Positions 19,079 through 27,726 of a stretch of DNA of 64,000 nt are shown piece after piece. Made by a program: the position numbers and the translations under genes. Under the pieces are notes generated by a model that made no database searches, was not told the DNA's origin, and saw only the letters and a program-made list of their open reading frames with translations. The stretch's first letter is position 1; each line of letters starts with the position of its first letter. The DNA is from Luteimonas kalidii (lineage in GTDB: Bacteria > Pseudomonadota > Gammaproteobacteria > Xanthomonadales > Xanthomonadaceae): NCBI RefSeq assembly GCF_029887935.1, contig NZ_JARXRO010000020.1, positions 776,683 to 840,682 on the forward strand, in the 5' to 3' direction.

Positions 19079-19864
19079 ATGAGCGAACTCCTGCACGCGG
19101 CCGACCGCATCCGCATCGTCCTGGTCGGCACCCAGCACCCCGGCAACATCGGCTCGGCGGCCCGCGCCATGAAGACCATGGGCCTGCACCGGCTGGTGCT
19201 GGTCGCGCCCGAGCGCTTCCCGCATGCCGATGCCGTCGCGATGGCCGCGGGCGCGGGCGACGTGCTCGACGCCGCGCCGCGGGTGTCGCACCTGGCCGAG
19301 GCGGTGGCCGATTGCCGGCTGGTGCTGGGCTGCACGGCGCGCAGCCGCCGCATCGCGCTGGACGAACTGCTGCCGGGGGACGCCGCGAGCCGCGCGGTCG
19401 CCACCGCAGCCGTATCGGCCGACACGCAGGTGGCGCTGGTGTTCGGGCGCGAGCGCACCGGCCTGGACAACGACGAGCTGCAGCTGTGCCACGCCGCGGT
19501 GACGATCCCGGCCGATCCTGGCTACAGCTCGCTCAACCTGGCCGCCGCGGTGCAGGTGCTGTGCTACGAACTGCGGATGGCGATGCTCGGGCTGCGCGCG
19601 CTCGCGCCGGCCGCCGCGGCGGCGCCGGCGCCCGATGGCGACGTGCCCGCCAGCCATGCCGAACTGGAGGGATTCTTCGCGCAGCTGGGCGACACGCTGG
19701 ATGCGATCGATTTCCACAAGGGCCGTGCACCCGCATCGGCGATGCGCAAGCTGCGCCGGATCTTCCTGCGCGCATCGCTCGATGATCGCGACGTGCGCCT
19801 GTTGCGCGGCGTGCTGGCCGACGCCCAGCGCATGGCGAGGCTGGCGGGCGAGCGCGGGGGCTGA
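19079..19864 (+). CDS. trmJ: tRNA (cytidine/uridine-32-2'-O)-methyltransferase TrmJ
   Basis: A 261-residue SPOUT-class methyltransferase. The N-terminal [34 protein letters not shown] and [19 protein letters not shown] build the trefoil-knot S-adenosylmethionine site. The C-terminal extension ([21 protein letters not shown]) is the TrmJ-type tail. It methylates the ribose of position 32 in tRNA. A TTTAAC-type -10 lies only about 8 nt before the ATG, so the mRNA may be leaderless. The pairing with suhB is common in gammaproteobacteria. Confidence 0.94.
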   Translation: MSELLHAADRIRIVLVGTQHPGNIGSAARAMKTMGLHRLVLVAPERFPHADAVAMAAGAGDVLDAAPRVSHLAEAVADCRLVLGCTARSRRIALDELLPGDAASRAVATAAVSADTQVALVFGRERTGLDNDELQLCHAAVTIPADPGYSSLNLAAAVQVLCYELRMAMLGLRALAPAAAAAPAPDGDVPASHAELEGFFAQLGDTLDAIDFHKGRAPASAMRKLRRIFLRASLDDRDVRLLRGVLADAQRMARLAGERGG

Positions 19865-19936
19865 CGTCCTGCCGCGCCGGATGAGCCGACGCTGCGCCGG
19901 CACACGGCCGCGCTACCGGGGCCTCGGGTTTTCCGC

Positions 19937-19942
19937 TAGGCT
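19937..19942 (+). promoter_or_regulatory. -10 element of the PhnD-like/GGDEF-EAL operon
   Basis: TAGGCT ends seven bases before the GTG at 19950. If used, the mRNA begins at or next to the start codon. Hexamers of this kind recur before other genes in the window. Confidence 0.35.
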
Positions 19943-19949
19943 CGCGGCC

Positions 19950-20900
19950 GTGCCCGCCCTGAACCGGATCCGTCCCTTGCCTGCGTCGTCCTCCGGTTCC
20001 GGTCGTCTGCGCTGGCTGCTGGTGCTGTGCCTGGCGCTGCTGGCGCCGGCGCGCGCGGACGACGGCGTCCTGGTGCTGGGCCGCATCAGCGACGATCCCG
20101 GGGCCCACTACGAACAGCTCGAGCCGCTGCTCGACTACGTCGTGCCCAGGATGGCCGACGTCGGCATCCGCGAAGGCCGCGTCCTGATGGCGCGCGACGC
20201 CCAGCAGATGCAGAGCTACATGCGTCGCGGCCGGGTCGACTGGGTGACCGAGACCGCGGGCACCGCCATGGTCCTGGCCGACCGCGGCGGCGCGCAGCCG
20301 CTGCTGATGACCGAGCGCGACGGCGTGGCCGGCTACCGCACGCTGTACTTCGTCCGTGCCGACAGTCCGGTGCGCACGATCGCCGACCTGCGCGGGCGCA
20401 GCATCGCGTTCCAGAACCGGTTCTCGACCAGTTCCTACTACGTGCCCGCGATCGAACTGCTCGACGAGGGGCTGCGGCTGGAGGTGCTGCTCTCGCCGAT
20501 GGACCGGCCGGCGCCCGATTCGGTCGGCTACGTGTTCGGCCGTTCCGAGCTCAACGTCTCGGCCTGGGTACACAAGGGCCTGGTCGACGCCGGGGCCATG
20601 AGCAACCTGGACTGGATCAACCCGCAGCGGGTGCCGCCCTCGTACCGGCGCGACTTCCGCATCGTGCGCGAGACGCCCGAGTTCCCGCGTGCGCTGGAGA
20701 TGGTGCGCGGCGACCTCGAGCCGCGGGTGCGCGAGCGGCTGCGCGAGGTGCTGCTCGGCGCGGCCGACGACCCCGACGCGCGCGAGGCGCTGCTGCGCTT
20801 CTTCAAGACCACGCGTTTCGTGCCGATCGATGCGCAGACCACGCGCGCGCTGGATGGACTTCGGCGCGGCGTAGCGCGGGTCTCGCGGGAGGTGGAATGA
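19950..20900 (+). CDS. PhnD-like periplasmic binding protein
   Basis: A 316-residue exported protein of the phosphate/phosphite/phosphonate binding-protein family (PhnD/PtxB-like). A signal peptide (LRWLLVLCLALLAPARA) precedes the mature start DDGVLVLGRISDDPG. The core has the usual two-lobe order: VDWVTETAGTAMVLADRGGA, ADLRGRSIAFQNRFSTSSYY and DAGAMSNLDWI. No ABC permease or ATPase lies nearby. Its stop overlaps the ATG of a GGDEF-EAL membrane protein (ATGA), so it probably acts as a ligand sensor for that protein. A GTG start at 19950 is chosen for the signal peptide. An ATG at 19881 is possible. Confidence 0.8.
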   Translation: MPALNRIRPLPASSSGSGRLRWLLVLCLALLAPARADDGVLVLGRISDDPGAHYEQLEPLLDYVVPRMADVGIREGRVLMARDAQQMQSYMRRGRVDWVTETAGTAMVLADRGGAQPLLMTERDGVAGYRTLYFVRADSPVRTIADLRGRSIAFQNRFSTSSYYVPAIELLDEGLRLEVLLSPMDRPAPDSVGYVFGRSELNVSAWVHKGLVDAGAMSNLDWINPQRVPPSYRRDFRIVRETPEFPRALEMVRGDLEPRVRERLREVLLGAADDPDAREALLRFFKTTRFVPIDAQTTRALDGLRRGVARVSREVE

Positions 20901-23026
20901 AGCCGCGCCTGGGCCTGCGCGGGCGGTTCGCGCTGTTGGCGGCGGTGGTGTTGCTGGCGGTGCTGGCGATGGTGGCGCTGGTCTGGCACCGCCAGGACGC
21001 CATGCATCGCGACACCCAGCAGCTGGGGCTGCAGTCGATCCAGGATTTCTCGTCGCGACGCCTGCTCTCGCACGGGCGTGCGGCGACGCTGCAGCTGGCC
21101 GATGCGCTGGTGAACCCGCTGTACTACTTCGACCTCGACGCGATCGGCGTGGCCGCGCGCGGCATGCTGCGCCAGCCCGACGTGAGCTATGTGATCGTCT
21201 ACGACAACGAAGGCCAGGTGATCCACGACGGCAGCGCCGACATCTCCACCTACGGCCAGGCGATGTCGGATCCGTTCGCCTACGAGGTGCTGGCCCTGGA
21301 TGGCGCGCACGTGCAGTCCAGCGGCACCCTGGTCGACATCGCCGCGCCGATCCGGATCGGCGACCAGCGCCTGGGCGGCGTGCGCGTCGGCTATTCGCTG
21401 GCCGCGGCCAAGGCCGACGAACGCCAGGTCGGCGGGATCATGGCCGCGCGCCTGGCCCAGATCGGGCGCAGCCAGCTGCTCTGGCTGGGCCTGCTGCTGG
21501 CGGGCATGGTCGCGCTGCTGGCGGCGATCGTGGTGGTGCTGCAGCGGGCCCTGGTCTCGCCGGTGCGCCAGCTGGCCGATGCCGCGCGCGCGATCGAGGC
21601 GGGGCGGCTCGACGCCGACGTACCGACCAGCCGGCGCGACGACGAGGTGGGCGACCTCATGCGCGCATTCGCGCACATGCGCGACAGCCTGGTGCGCCAC
21701 GACCGCGACATCCGCCGCATGGCCTATACCGACGCGCTGACCGGACTGTCCAACCGGCTCGCGTTCCGCGAACTGCTCGACCAGCGCGTGGCCCAGGGCC
21801 ACGGCTCGGCCCGGCAGCTGGCGCTGCTGTTCGCGGACATCGACGACTTCAAGCGGGTCAACGACACCATCGGCCACGACGCGGGCGACGAAGTGCTGAT
21901 GCAGTTCTCCGGCCGCATCCGCGACGTCATCGACCAGCTCGGTGGCCCGGGCGCGGAACTGGCGCGCTTCGGGGGCGACGAGTTCGTGATCCTGCTGCAG
22001 GGCGCGGTGGTCGAGGACGACATCCGCGCGCGCGCCGAGCGCCTGGCCGAAGCGCTGGTGCGCGAACTGGGACGGCCGATCACCGTGCACGGGCGCCAGG
22101 TGTTCCTGGGCATCTCGATCGGGATCGCGCTGTTCCCGGACGATGCCGGCGATGTGTCCGCGCTGATGAAGAACGGCGACATCGCGATGTACCAGGCCAA
22201 GGTCGCGGGCAAGAACTGCCACCGCTTCTACAGCCGGGTGATGGACCAGGCGGTCGAACGCCGGGTGCGCATGGAGCAGGACCTGCGCGGGGCCTGGGAA
22301 CGCGGCGAGCTGAGCCTGGCCTACCAGCCGGTGTACCGGCTCGAGGACGGCAAGCTTGCCGGCGCCGAGGCGCTGCTGCGCTGGCGCCATCCCGAGCACG
22401 GGCCGGTGTCGCCCTCGCTGTTCATCGATGTGGCCGAGCAGAGCGGCCTGATCGAGGTGATCGGGCCGCAGGTCCTGCGCGCGGCGTGCATGGACGCGCG
22501 CGGCTGGCAGCGCGACTTCCCGGCCGCGCGCGGGCTGTTCGTTTCGGTCAACGTGTCCGCCCGCCAGCTGCGCGCGAGCGACCTGGCGACCCAGGTCGAG
22601 GCGGTGCTGCGCGAGACCGGGCTGGCGCCGCAGCATCTGCACATCGAGCTGACCGAGACCGCGGTGATCGGCGACGAGGCGCGCGTGAGCAGCCTGCTGG
22701 CGCGCCTGCGCAGCGCCGGGGTCAAGGTGTGGCTGGACGATTTCGGTACCGGATTCTCGGGCCTGAGCCACCTGCGGCGGGTGCCGGTGGACGGGGTCAA
22801 GATCGACCGCAGCTTCATCGCCGACGTGCTGCGCGATCCGGACGATCTCGCGCTCACCACCGCGATCATCGCGATGGCGCATTCGCTGGGCATCCATGTC
22901 GTGGCCGAGGGCGTGGAGAAGGAAGGCCAGTACGCGATCCTGCGCGAGCGCGGCTGCGACATGGCCCAGGGCTTCTGGCTGGGCCATCCGGTGCACAACC
23001 ACGAGTTCACCCGCCTGCTCGCCTAG
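20897..23026 (+). CDS. GGDEF-EAL membrane protein with HAMP domain
   Basis: A 709-residue cyclic-di-GMP enzyme. Architecture: membrane helix at about 9-29, periplasmic sensor region (RQPDVSYVIVYDNEGQVIHDG), second helix near 200 (LLWLGLLLAGMVALLAAIVV), HAMP, GGDEF domain with intact RFGGDEFVILL, and EAL domain with AEALLRWRHPEHG and DDFGTGFSGLSHL. Key catalytic signatures for both synthesis and hydrolysis appear intact. I see no RxxD inhibitory site before GGDEF. Translational coupling to a PhnD-like binding protein suggests that ligand binding in the periplasm sets its activity. Confidence 0.92.
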   Translation: MKPRLGLRGRFALLAAVVLLAVLAMVALVWHRQDAMHRDTQQLGLQSIQDFSSRRLLSHGRAATLQLADALVNPLYYFDLDAIGVAARGMLRQPDVSYVIVYDNEGQVIHDGSADISTYGQAMSDPFAYEVLALDGAHVQSSGTLVDIAAPIRIGDQRLGGVRVGYSLAAAKADERQVGGIMAARLAQIGRSQLLWLGLLLAGMVALLAAIVVVLQRALVSPVRQLADAARAIEAGRLDADVPTSRRDDEVGDLMRAFAHMRDSLVRHDRDIRRMAYTDALTGLSNRLAFRELLDQRVAQGHGSARQLALLFADIDDFKRVNDTIGHDAGDEVLMQFSGRIRDVIDQLGGPGAELARFGGDEFVILLQGAVVEDDIRARAERLAEALVRELGRPITVHGRQVFLGISIGIALFPDDAGDVSALMKNGDIAMYQAKVAGKNCHRFYSRVMDQAVERRVRMEQDLRGAWERGELSLAYQPVYRLEDGKLAGAEALLRWRHPEHGPVSPSLFIDVAEQSGLIEVIGPQVLRAACMDARGWQRDFPAARGLFVSVNVSARQLRASDLATQVEAVLRETGLAPQHLHIELTETAVIGDEARVSSLLARLRSAGVKVWLDDFGTGFSGLSHLRRVPVDGVKIDRSFIADVLRDPDDLALTTAIIAMAHSLGIHVVAEGVEKEGQYAILRERGCDMAQGFWLGHPVHNHEFTRLLA

Positions 23027-23117
23027 GCGGGGACGCCGCAGGCAGGGCGTCGGGTCCTTGCCGTTCGCCGCCCGCACGCTGCGGCCGGCGCGACCCTCCG
23101 CGGCATCGTGCCGCGCC

Positions 23118-23771
23118 CTATGCGAACAGGCTGCCGATCCATTGCGTGGCGGCGGTGGCGAGCGCGCCGCTGAGGATGCCGAACACCACGATCGCCGCGA
23201 TCCCGACCGCCCAGCACACCAGCATCAGGCCGCCGTCGCGCTCGAGCAGGGCGAAGGCGTAGACCAGCAGCAGGATGCCGAACGGGTAATTGGTGAACGG
23301 GATCGGCAGCGCCAGCAGGATCCCCAGCAGCACCAGCAGCAGGCCGGTGAACATCGCCGCCGCGCGGTGTTCGATGACCCCGGTCAGGCGCGGCCTCACC
23401 ACCCGTTCCAGCCGCGAGAGCCAGGGCCCGATCGTGCGCTGGAACGCCTGCAGGCTGGAGCGCCGTGGACCGCGCCGGGCGATGAACCGCGGCAGCCACA
23501 GCTTGCGCATGCCCACCAGCAGGTGCACGCCGACCAGCACGGTGAGCGGGCCGCCGATCGCCCCGCCCACGCCCGGGATCGGGATGAAGGCGGGCAGGGT
23601 GGAGACGAACAGCAGCATCCCGAACACCTGCCGGCTGAGCCCGGCGAGGATGTCCTCCAGACGCAGGTGATCGGTCGGGTCCCCGGTGGCCAGGGCGTCG
23701 AACAGTTCGCGCGTGCCGAGGATGTGGGCCTGCGCGCGCCCGGTCGAATCCGCGGGATCGTCAGCGCTCAT
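23118..23771 (-). CDS. ExoD family membrane protein
   Basis: A 217-residue inner-membrane protein resembling ExoD, a family linked to exopolysaccharide synthesis whose biochemical role is unclear. The hydrophobic, Pro/Gly-rich FGMLLFVSTLPAFIPIPG near residue 50 and further segments FTGLLLVLLGILLALPIPF and ILLLVYAFALLERDGG are typical. The ATG at 23771 overlaps the stop of the upstream CNNM-type gene by 11 bp, so the two form an operon. An in-frame ATG at 23783 is an alternative. Confidence 0.82.
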   Translation of the reverse strand: MSADDPADSTGRAQAHILGTRELFDALATGDPTDHLRLEDILAGLSRQVFGMLLFVSTLPAFIPIPGVGGAIGGPLTVLVGVHLLVGMRKLWLPRFIARRGPRRSSLQAFQRTIGPWLSRLERVVRPRLTGVIEHRAAAMFTGLLLVLLGILLALPIPFTNYPFGILLLVYAFALLERDGGLMLVCWAVGIAAIVVFGILSGALATAATQWIGSLFA

Positions 23772-25071
23772 CGCCGGTCGCATCCTCGAGGCGCTGCAAC
23801 AGCAGCTTGTCGATGCGCGGGCCGTCGAGGTCGACCACCTCGATCCGCCAGCCGGCCCAGTCGAAATGCTCGCCCACGTGCGGGATGCGGCCGAACTGCG
23901 CGATCACCATGCCGGCCGCGGTGTGGTAGTCGTGCTCGTCCTCGGCCGGCAGTTCGCCGCCGCCGAGCAGTTCGCGCGCGGTCTCGACCGAGATGCCGCC
24001 GTCCACCAGCAGCGAGCCGTCGTCGCGGGTGGTGATCTGCGGGATCGAATCGGGGCCATCGCCACTGAGCTGGTTGCGGCCGATCACCGCCTCCATCACG
24101 TCGTTGACGGTCACCAGCCCGGTCACGTCGCCGTATTCGTCCACCACCAGCGCCAGCGACTGCTGCTCCTCGCGCAGGATCTCCAGCAGTTTCAACGCCG
24201 GGGTCGACTCGGAGACGAACAGTGCCTCGCGCAGGTACTTGAACAGGTCGAACTCGCGCTCCTCGAGCCGGTCGATCAGCGACTTGATCTCGAGCACGCC
24301 GGCCACTTCAGCGTCACTGCCGCGGTACACCGGATAGCGCGAGAACGGCGTGGCGCGCATCGTCGACAGGTTCTCCTCGAAGCCCTCGGCGATGTCGAGC
24401 CAGGCGATCCGCGTGCGCGGCGTCATGAGGCTGGCCGCTGTGCGGTCGCCCAGGCGCAGCACCCGGTTCATCATGTTGCGCTCGTCGGCGTCGATCACGC
24501 CCTGCTCGTGGCTCTCGCTCACCAGCAGCCGGATCTCCTCCTCGGTCACGTTCGCGGCCTGGCTGTGGTTGAGCCGCAGCAGCCGCAGCATCCCGCGCAC
24601 GGATGCGCTGAGCAGCCAGACGGCCGGGGTCGCGATCCGCGACAGTCCGTGCATCGGCAGGGCGACGAACGCGGCCACCCGCTCCGGCGCCAGCAGCGCC
24701 AGTCGCTTGGGCAGCAGTTCGCCCAGCACGATCGTGAGGAAGGTGATCAGGCCGACCGCCACCACCACGCCGATGGTGCCGGCGTAGTCGCCCGCGAGGG
24801 GCACGTGGCGGGCCAGCCAGACGCCGATCGCCGCGCCGATGGCGTCGCCGCCGAACATGCCGGTCAGGATGCCGATCAGGGTGATGCCCACCTGCACGGT
24901 GGACAGGAAGCGCTCGGGGTGCTCGGCCAGCTCCAGCGCCTTGCGCGCGCCGCGGTGGCCGGCCGCCAGCTGCTTGAGCCGGCCCTTGCGCGAGGTGACC
25001 ACCGACATCTCCGACAGCGCGAAGAACGCGTTGCAGGCGATCAGGACCAGGACGATGAACAGCTCAAGCAC
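23761..25071 (-). CDS. CNNM/CorC-type transporter (DUF21, CBS, CorC-HlyC domains)
   Basis: A 436-residue "hemolysin family" protein. Residues 1-190 form the CNNM (DUF21) membrane domain, starting with the helix LFIVLVLIACNAFFALSEMS and containing LGELLPKRLALLAPE. A CBS pair follows (MTPRTRIAWLD, then EEQQSLALVVDEYGDVTGLV), and the C terminus is a CorC-HlyC domain (HTAAGMVIAQFGRIPHVG). Relatives mediate divalent cation, often Mg2+, efflux. The start is a GTG, supported by GGAGG about 9 nt upstream. The downstream exoD-like gene overlaps by 11 bp. Confidence 0.9.
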   Translation of the reverse strand: MLELFIVLVLIACNAFFALSEMSVVTSRKGRLKQLAAGHRGARKALELAEHPERFLSTVQVGITLIGILTGMFGGDAIGAAIGVWLARHVPLAGDYAGTIGVVVAVGLITFLTIVLGELLPKRLALLAPERVAAFVALPMHGLSRIATPAVWLLSASVRGMLRLLRLNHSQAANVTEEEIRLLVSESHEQGVIDADERNMMNRVLRLGDRTAASLMTPRTRIAWLDIAEGFEENLSTMRATPFSRYPVYRGSDAEVAGVLEIKSLIDRLEEREFDLFKYLREALFVSESTPALKLLEILREEQQSLALVVDEYGDVTGLVTVNDVMEAVIGRNQLSGDGPDSIPQITTRDDGSLLVDGGISVETARELLGGGELPAEDEHDYHTAAGMVIAQFGRIPHVGEHFDWAGWRIEVVDLDGPRIDKLLLQRLEDATGDER

Positions 25072-25263
25072 GGGCGCGCCTCCGGGGGGCGGCCGTGGCC
25101 GGGCTCAGGCGGGAGCGACGGCCGCGGGCGGGGCCGGAGGGGGGCGTTCTAGGGTCGTCGTCCATGGGGGCGGCGGCGCGTCGCAGGCGCGGCAGGCCAT
25201 CATAACACCCGGTTCCGCAAGGCCTTTGCAAGGGCGGTCCGGGGCCGGGGGGTTGGCAGCCGG

Positions 25264-25281
25264 CGTCATACAACCGTCATA
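25264..25281 (+). promoter_or_regulatory. PhoB-box-like direct repeat upstream of DUF47-pit
   Basis: cGTCATACAAC and cGTCATAA place two GTCA cores at 25265 and 25276, 11 bp apart, as in PhoB boxes. A -10-like CATAAT (25278-25283) overlaps the second half. The element is 46 bp before the DUF47 ATG, on the phosphate-uptake side of the divergent region with the CNNM gene. Confidence 0.55.
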
Positions 25282-25326
25282 ATTCCGCCCCGAAGGCCGT
25301 CCACCCCGTGACGGCGGGATCGCGCG

Positions 25327-25953
25327 ATGTTTTCCTTGCAGACCATGTTCGGCCAGGGCAACCAGTTCTACACCCTGCTGGAGGAGGCCGCGGTGGCCGC
25401 CCACGACGCCGCGAAAGCCCTGCACGCGATGCTGCGCGAGGCCGACCGCCAGCCGGCCCTGGACGCCTTCAAGCTGGCCCGCCTGCGCGAGCGCGAGGCC
25501 TCGGACAAGATCAGCCAGGCGCTGGTGGACAGCTTCATCACCCCGATCGAGCGCGAGGACATCGAGGCGCTGGGCTCGGCCCTGTACAAGATCCCAAAGC
25601 AGATCGAGAAGTTCGCCGACCGCTACTCGCTGGCCACCCAGCACCTGGAACACATCGACTTCGCCCCGCGCGCGGCCATGCTCGAACAGTCGGCCGAGGT
25701 GGTGGTGCAGATGGTCAGGCAGCTCAGGCACATGAAGCTCGAGCCGATGAAGGCGCTCAGCGACAAGCTGCGTTCGATCGAGAACGAAGCCGACCGGCTG
25801 ATGCTCGAACTGTACCGGGACATCTACTCCGGCAAGCTCGACCCGCTGCAGATGTTCCTGCTCAAGGAATTCTTCGAGATCCTGGAGAAGGCGATCGACC
25901 GCTGCCGCGGGGCCGGCGTGGTCGCCTACGAAATCGTGCTCAAGAACTCCTGA
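25327..25953 (+). CDS. DUF47 (PhoU-like) phosphate transport regulator
   Basis: A 208-residue, mostly alpha-helical protein of the DUF47/YkaA family, structurally related to PhoU. Recognisable stretches are MFGQGNQFYTLLEEAAVAAH, the REREASDKISQALVDSFITP segment and FLLKEFFEILEKAIDRCRGA near the C terminus. DUF47 genes nearly always sit beside Pit phosphate transporters and are thought to modulate them. Here pit starts 14 bp after its stop. A PhoB-like box lies upstream, although some pit systems are not under Pho control, so regulation is inferred. Confidence 0.93.
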   Translation: MFSLQTMFGQGNQFYTLLEEAAVAAHDAAKALHAMLREADRQPALDAFKLARLREREASDKISQALVDSFITPIEREDIEALGSALYKIPKQIEKFADRYSLATQHLEHIDFAPRAAMLEQSAEVVVQMVRQLRHMKLEPMKALSDKLRSIENEADRLMLELYRDIYSGKLDPLQMFLLKEFFEILEKAIDRCRGAGVVAYEIVLKNS

Positions 25954-25966
25954 CCGGGCCGCGACG

Positions 25967-27094
25967 ATGCTGACCCTGGTCCTGGTGGTGGTGCTCACCG
26001 CCCTGGTGTTCGAATACATCAACGGCTTCCACGACACCGCCAATTCGATCGCCACCGTGGTCGCCACCAAGGTGCTCTCGCCGATGCAGGCGGTGGGCCT
26101 GGCGGCGGGCATGAACCTGATCGGCGCGCTGGCCGGCACCGCGGTGGCGAAGACGATCTCCTCGGGCCTGATCGACGCCGGCGTGATCGAGGTCGGTTCG
26201 CAGCTGATCCTGTGCGCGCTGCTGGGCGGGATCACCTGGAACCTGATCACCTGGTGGTTCGGGCTGCCGTCCTCGTCCTCGCATGCGCTGATCGGAGGGC
26301 TGCTGGGCGCGGCGCTGGCGGCGGCGTACAACGATTTCGGCGTCGTGATCTGGTCCGAGCCGACCGAGCCGCTCTACCGCAGCGCGGGCGTGCTGTGGAA
26401 GGTGATCGTGCCGATGGTGTCCTCGCCGGTCCTCGGGTTCGCGGCCGGCTTCCTGATGATGGGCGTGCTGTTCTTCGTGATCTCGATGATGAGCCGCAGC
26501 GGCGGGATCCTGGCGCGGATCGCGCGGCCGCGCTGGGTCAACGGATTCTTCGGCAAGGCGCAGATCATCAGCGCCGCCGGCATGGGCTTCGCGCACGGCA
26601 TGAACGATGCGCAGAAGACGATGGGCATCGTCGCCCTCACCCTGGCCAGCGCGCAGGCCGCCGGCACGCTCGACGTGCTGCCGGCGTGGCTGGCGTTCCT
26701 GCACCCGTCCGAGGGCGCGCTGACCGACGGTGACATCGACACCTGGATCAAGGTCACCTGCGCCCTGGTGATGGCGGCGGGCACCGCCGCCGGTGGCTGG
26801 CGCATCATCAAGACGCTCGGCCACAAGCTGGTCAAGCTGCACCCGATCCACGGTTTCGCCGCCGAGACCAGCGCCGCATCGGTGATCCTGGCGGCGTCGT
26901 CGCTGGGCATCCCGGTCTCGACCACGCACAACATCTCGTCCGCGATCATGGGCGTGGGCACCGCCAAGCGCCTGAACGCGATCAGGTGGACCGTGGTGCA
27001 CAAGATGATCTGGGCCTGGATCCTGACCATCCCGATGTCGGGCGGCATCGCCTACCTGCTGTTCCGCATGCTGCAGAACTTCGGCTGGGCGTAG
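25967..27094 (+). CDS. pit: Inorganic phosphate transporter, PiT family
   Basis: A 375-residue inner-membrane phosphate permease. The two inverted PiT signature repeats are clear: FEYINGFHDTANSIATVVAT near residue 13 and GMGFAHGMNDAQKTMGIVAL near 205, each followed by hydrophobic helices. The GLPSSSSHALIGGLLG and GIPVSTTHNISSAIMG motifs are also paired. It should import metal-phosphate by proton symport. It is shorter than E. coli PitA (about 500 residues) because the central cytoplasmic loop is reduced, which is common in DUF47-associated Pit proteins. Confidence 0.95.
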   Translation: MLTLVLVVVLTALVFEYINGFHDTANSIATVVATKVLSPMQAVGLAAGMNLIGALAGTAVAKTISSGLIDAGVIEVGSQLILCALLGGITWNLITWWFGLPSSSSHALIGGLLGAALAAAYNDFGVVIWSEPTEPLYRSAGVLWKVIVPMVSSPVLGFAAGFLMMGVLFFVISMMSRSGGILARIARPRWVNGFFGKAQIISAAGMGFAHGMNDAQKTMGIVALTLASAQAAGTLDVLPAWLAFLHPSEGALTDGDIDTWIKVTCALVMAAGTAAGGWRIIKTLGHKLVKLHPIHGFAAETSAASVILAASSLGIPVSTTHNISSAIMGVGTAKRLNAIRWTVVHKMIWAWILTIPMSGGIAYLLFRMLQNFGWA

Positions 27095-27147
27095 GGCGGG
27101 GACGCCTGGGCGGAGTCCCTCCGGGTTGTATCCAGGTCAGCGTCGGC

Positions 27148-27262
27148 GTTTCTTCCGGGCACCCGGGCGCTGGAGACTCCCTAGGTCAAAACGGTCTCGC
27201 CCCGTCTTTTGTCGGCATCCGGGCGCGTGAGATTCTCGAGGCAGAGAAGGGCGCCGCCCCGT
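27148..27262. repeat. Degenerate 56-bp tandem repeat
   Basis: Two imperfect copies with period 56 lie between the convergent pit and YbjN-like stops. The anchor CCGGGCGC recurs at 27163-27170 and 27219-27226, each preceded by TTCTTCCGGGCA or TTTTGTCGGCA-like sequence and followed by GGAGACTCC or GTGAGATTCTC-like sequence. An imperfect hairpin CAAAACGG ... CCGTCTTTTG (about 27187-27211) inside the first copy could end transcription. Confidence 0.4.
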
Positions 27263-27270
27263 GTCCTGCC

Positions 27271-27681
27271 CTACAGCAGGTCGCCATCGGCCGAGAGCGC
27301 GCGCTCGAGGCGGTCGCCCATGCCGCCGATCTCCAGCACCACGCGGCTGATCTCCGCGGCACTGAGGCCGTCGTAGGGGCGGTTCTCGCACAGCTGCAGG
27401 TAGGGCACGCCGTCGAGCTCGCCGATCGCCAGGTAGCCCACGCGCGTGTTCCAGTTGAAGGCGAGCGCGCGGCGGGCGTCGATGCCGGTGATCGGCGCGA
27501 TCACGGTGCTGGTGCGCAGGTAGTTGCGATCGTCGTCGTCCTGCAGTTCGGCCAGGAAGATCGCCTGGTGCCTGCGTCCGCCGTCGAGCGAGAGCTCCAC
27601 GCACACCACGTAAGGCTCCTGCATCGTGACCCGGAAATCGCCGCCCAGGAGGTGGCGGCGGATCTGTTCGAAGTTCTGCAT
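27271..27681 (-). CDS. YbjN-like small protein
   Basis: A 136-residue soluble protein without signal peptide. The pattern of a first helix (NFEQIRRHLLGGDF), a beta hairpin region, "LRTSTVIAPI" and a final helix (EISRVVLEIGGMGDRLERAL) resembles YbjN and type III secretion chaperone folds. I base this on general shape only, so the family call is tentative. It diverges from the Atl gene across 45 bp, and one AT-rich stretch may supply the -10 element for both. Function unknown. Confidence 0.6.
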   Translation of the reverse strand: MQNFEQIRRHLLGGDFRVTMQEPYVVCVELSLDGGRRHQAIFLAELQDDDDRNYLRTSTVIAPITGIDARRALAFNWNTRVGYLAIGELDGVPYLQLCENRPYDGLSAAEISRVVLEIGGMGDRLERALSADGDLL

Positions 27682-27712
27682 GGCGCGGGGATCGCACGGC
27701 GGGACGGAGGGC

Positions 27713-27721
27713 TATCCTAAT
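27713..27721. promoter_or_regulatory. Shared -10 region of two divergent genes
   Basis: TATCCT on the plus strand (27713-27718) and TAGGAT on the minus strand (27714-27719) overlap almost completely. The first ends 8 nt before the Atl ATG at 27727. The second lies about 33 nt upstream of the YbjN-like ATG at 27681. Confidence 0.35.
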
Positions 27722-27726
27722 GGCCG

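Noticed and set aside
20528..23077. 849-codon open frame opposite the GGDEF-EAL gene
   Set aside because: It has no recognisable motif, is extremely rich in His, Arg and Gln, and exists only because GC-rich codons rarely form stops on the opposite strand.
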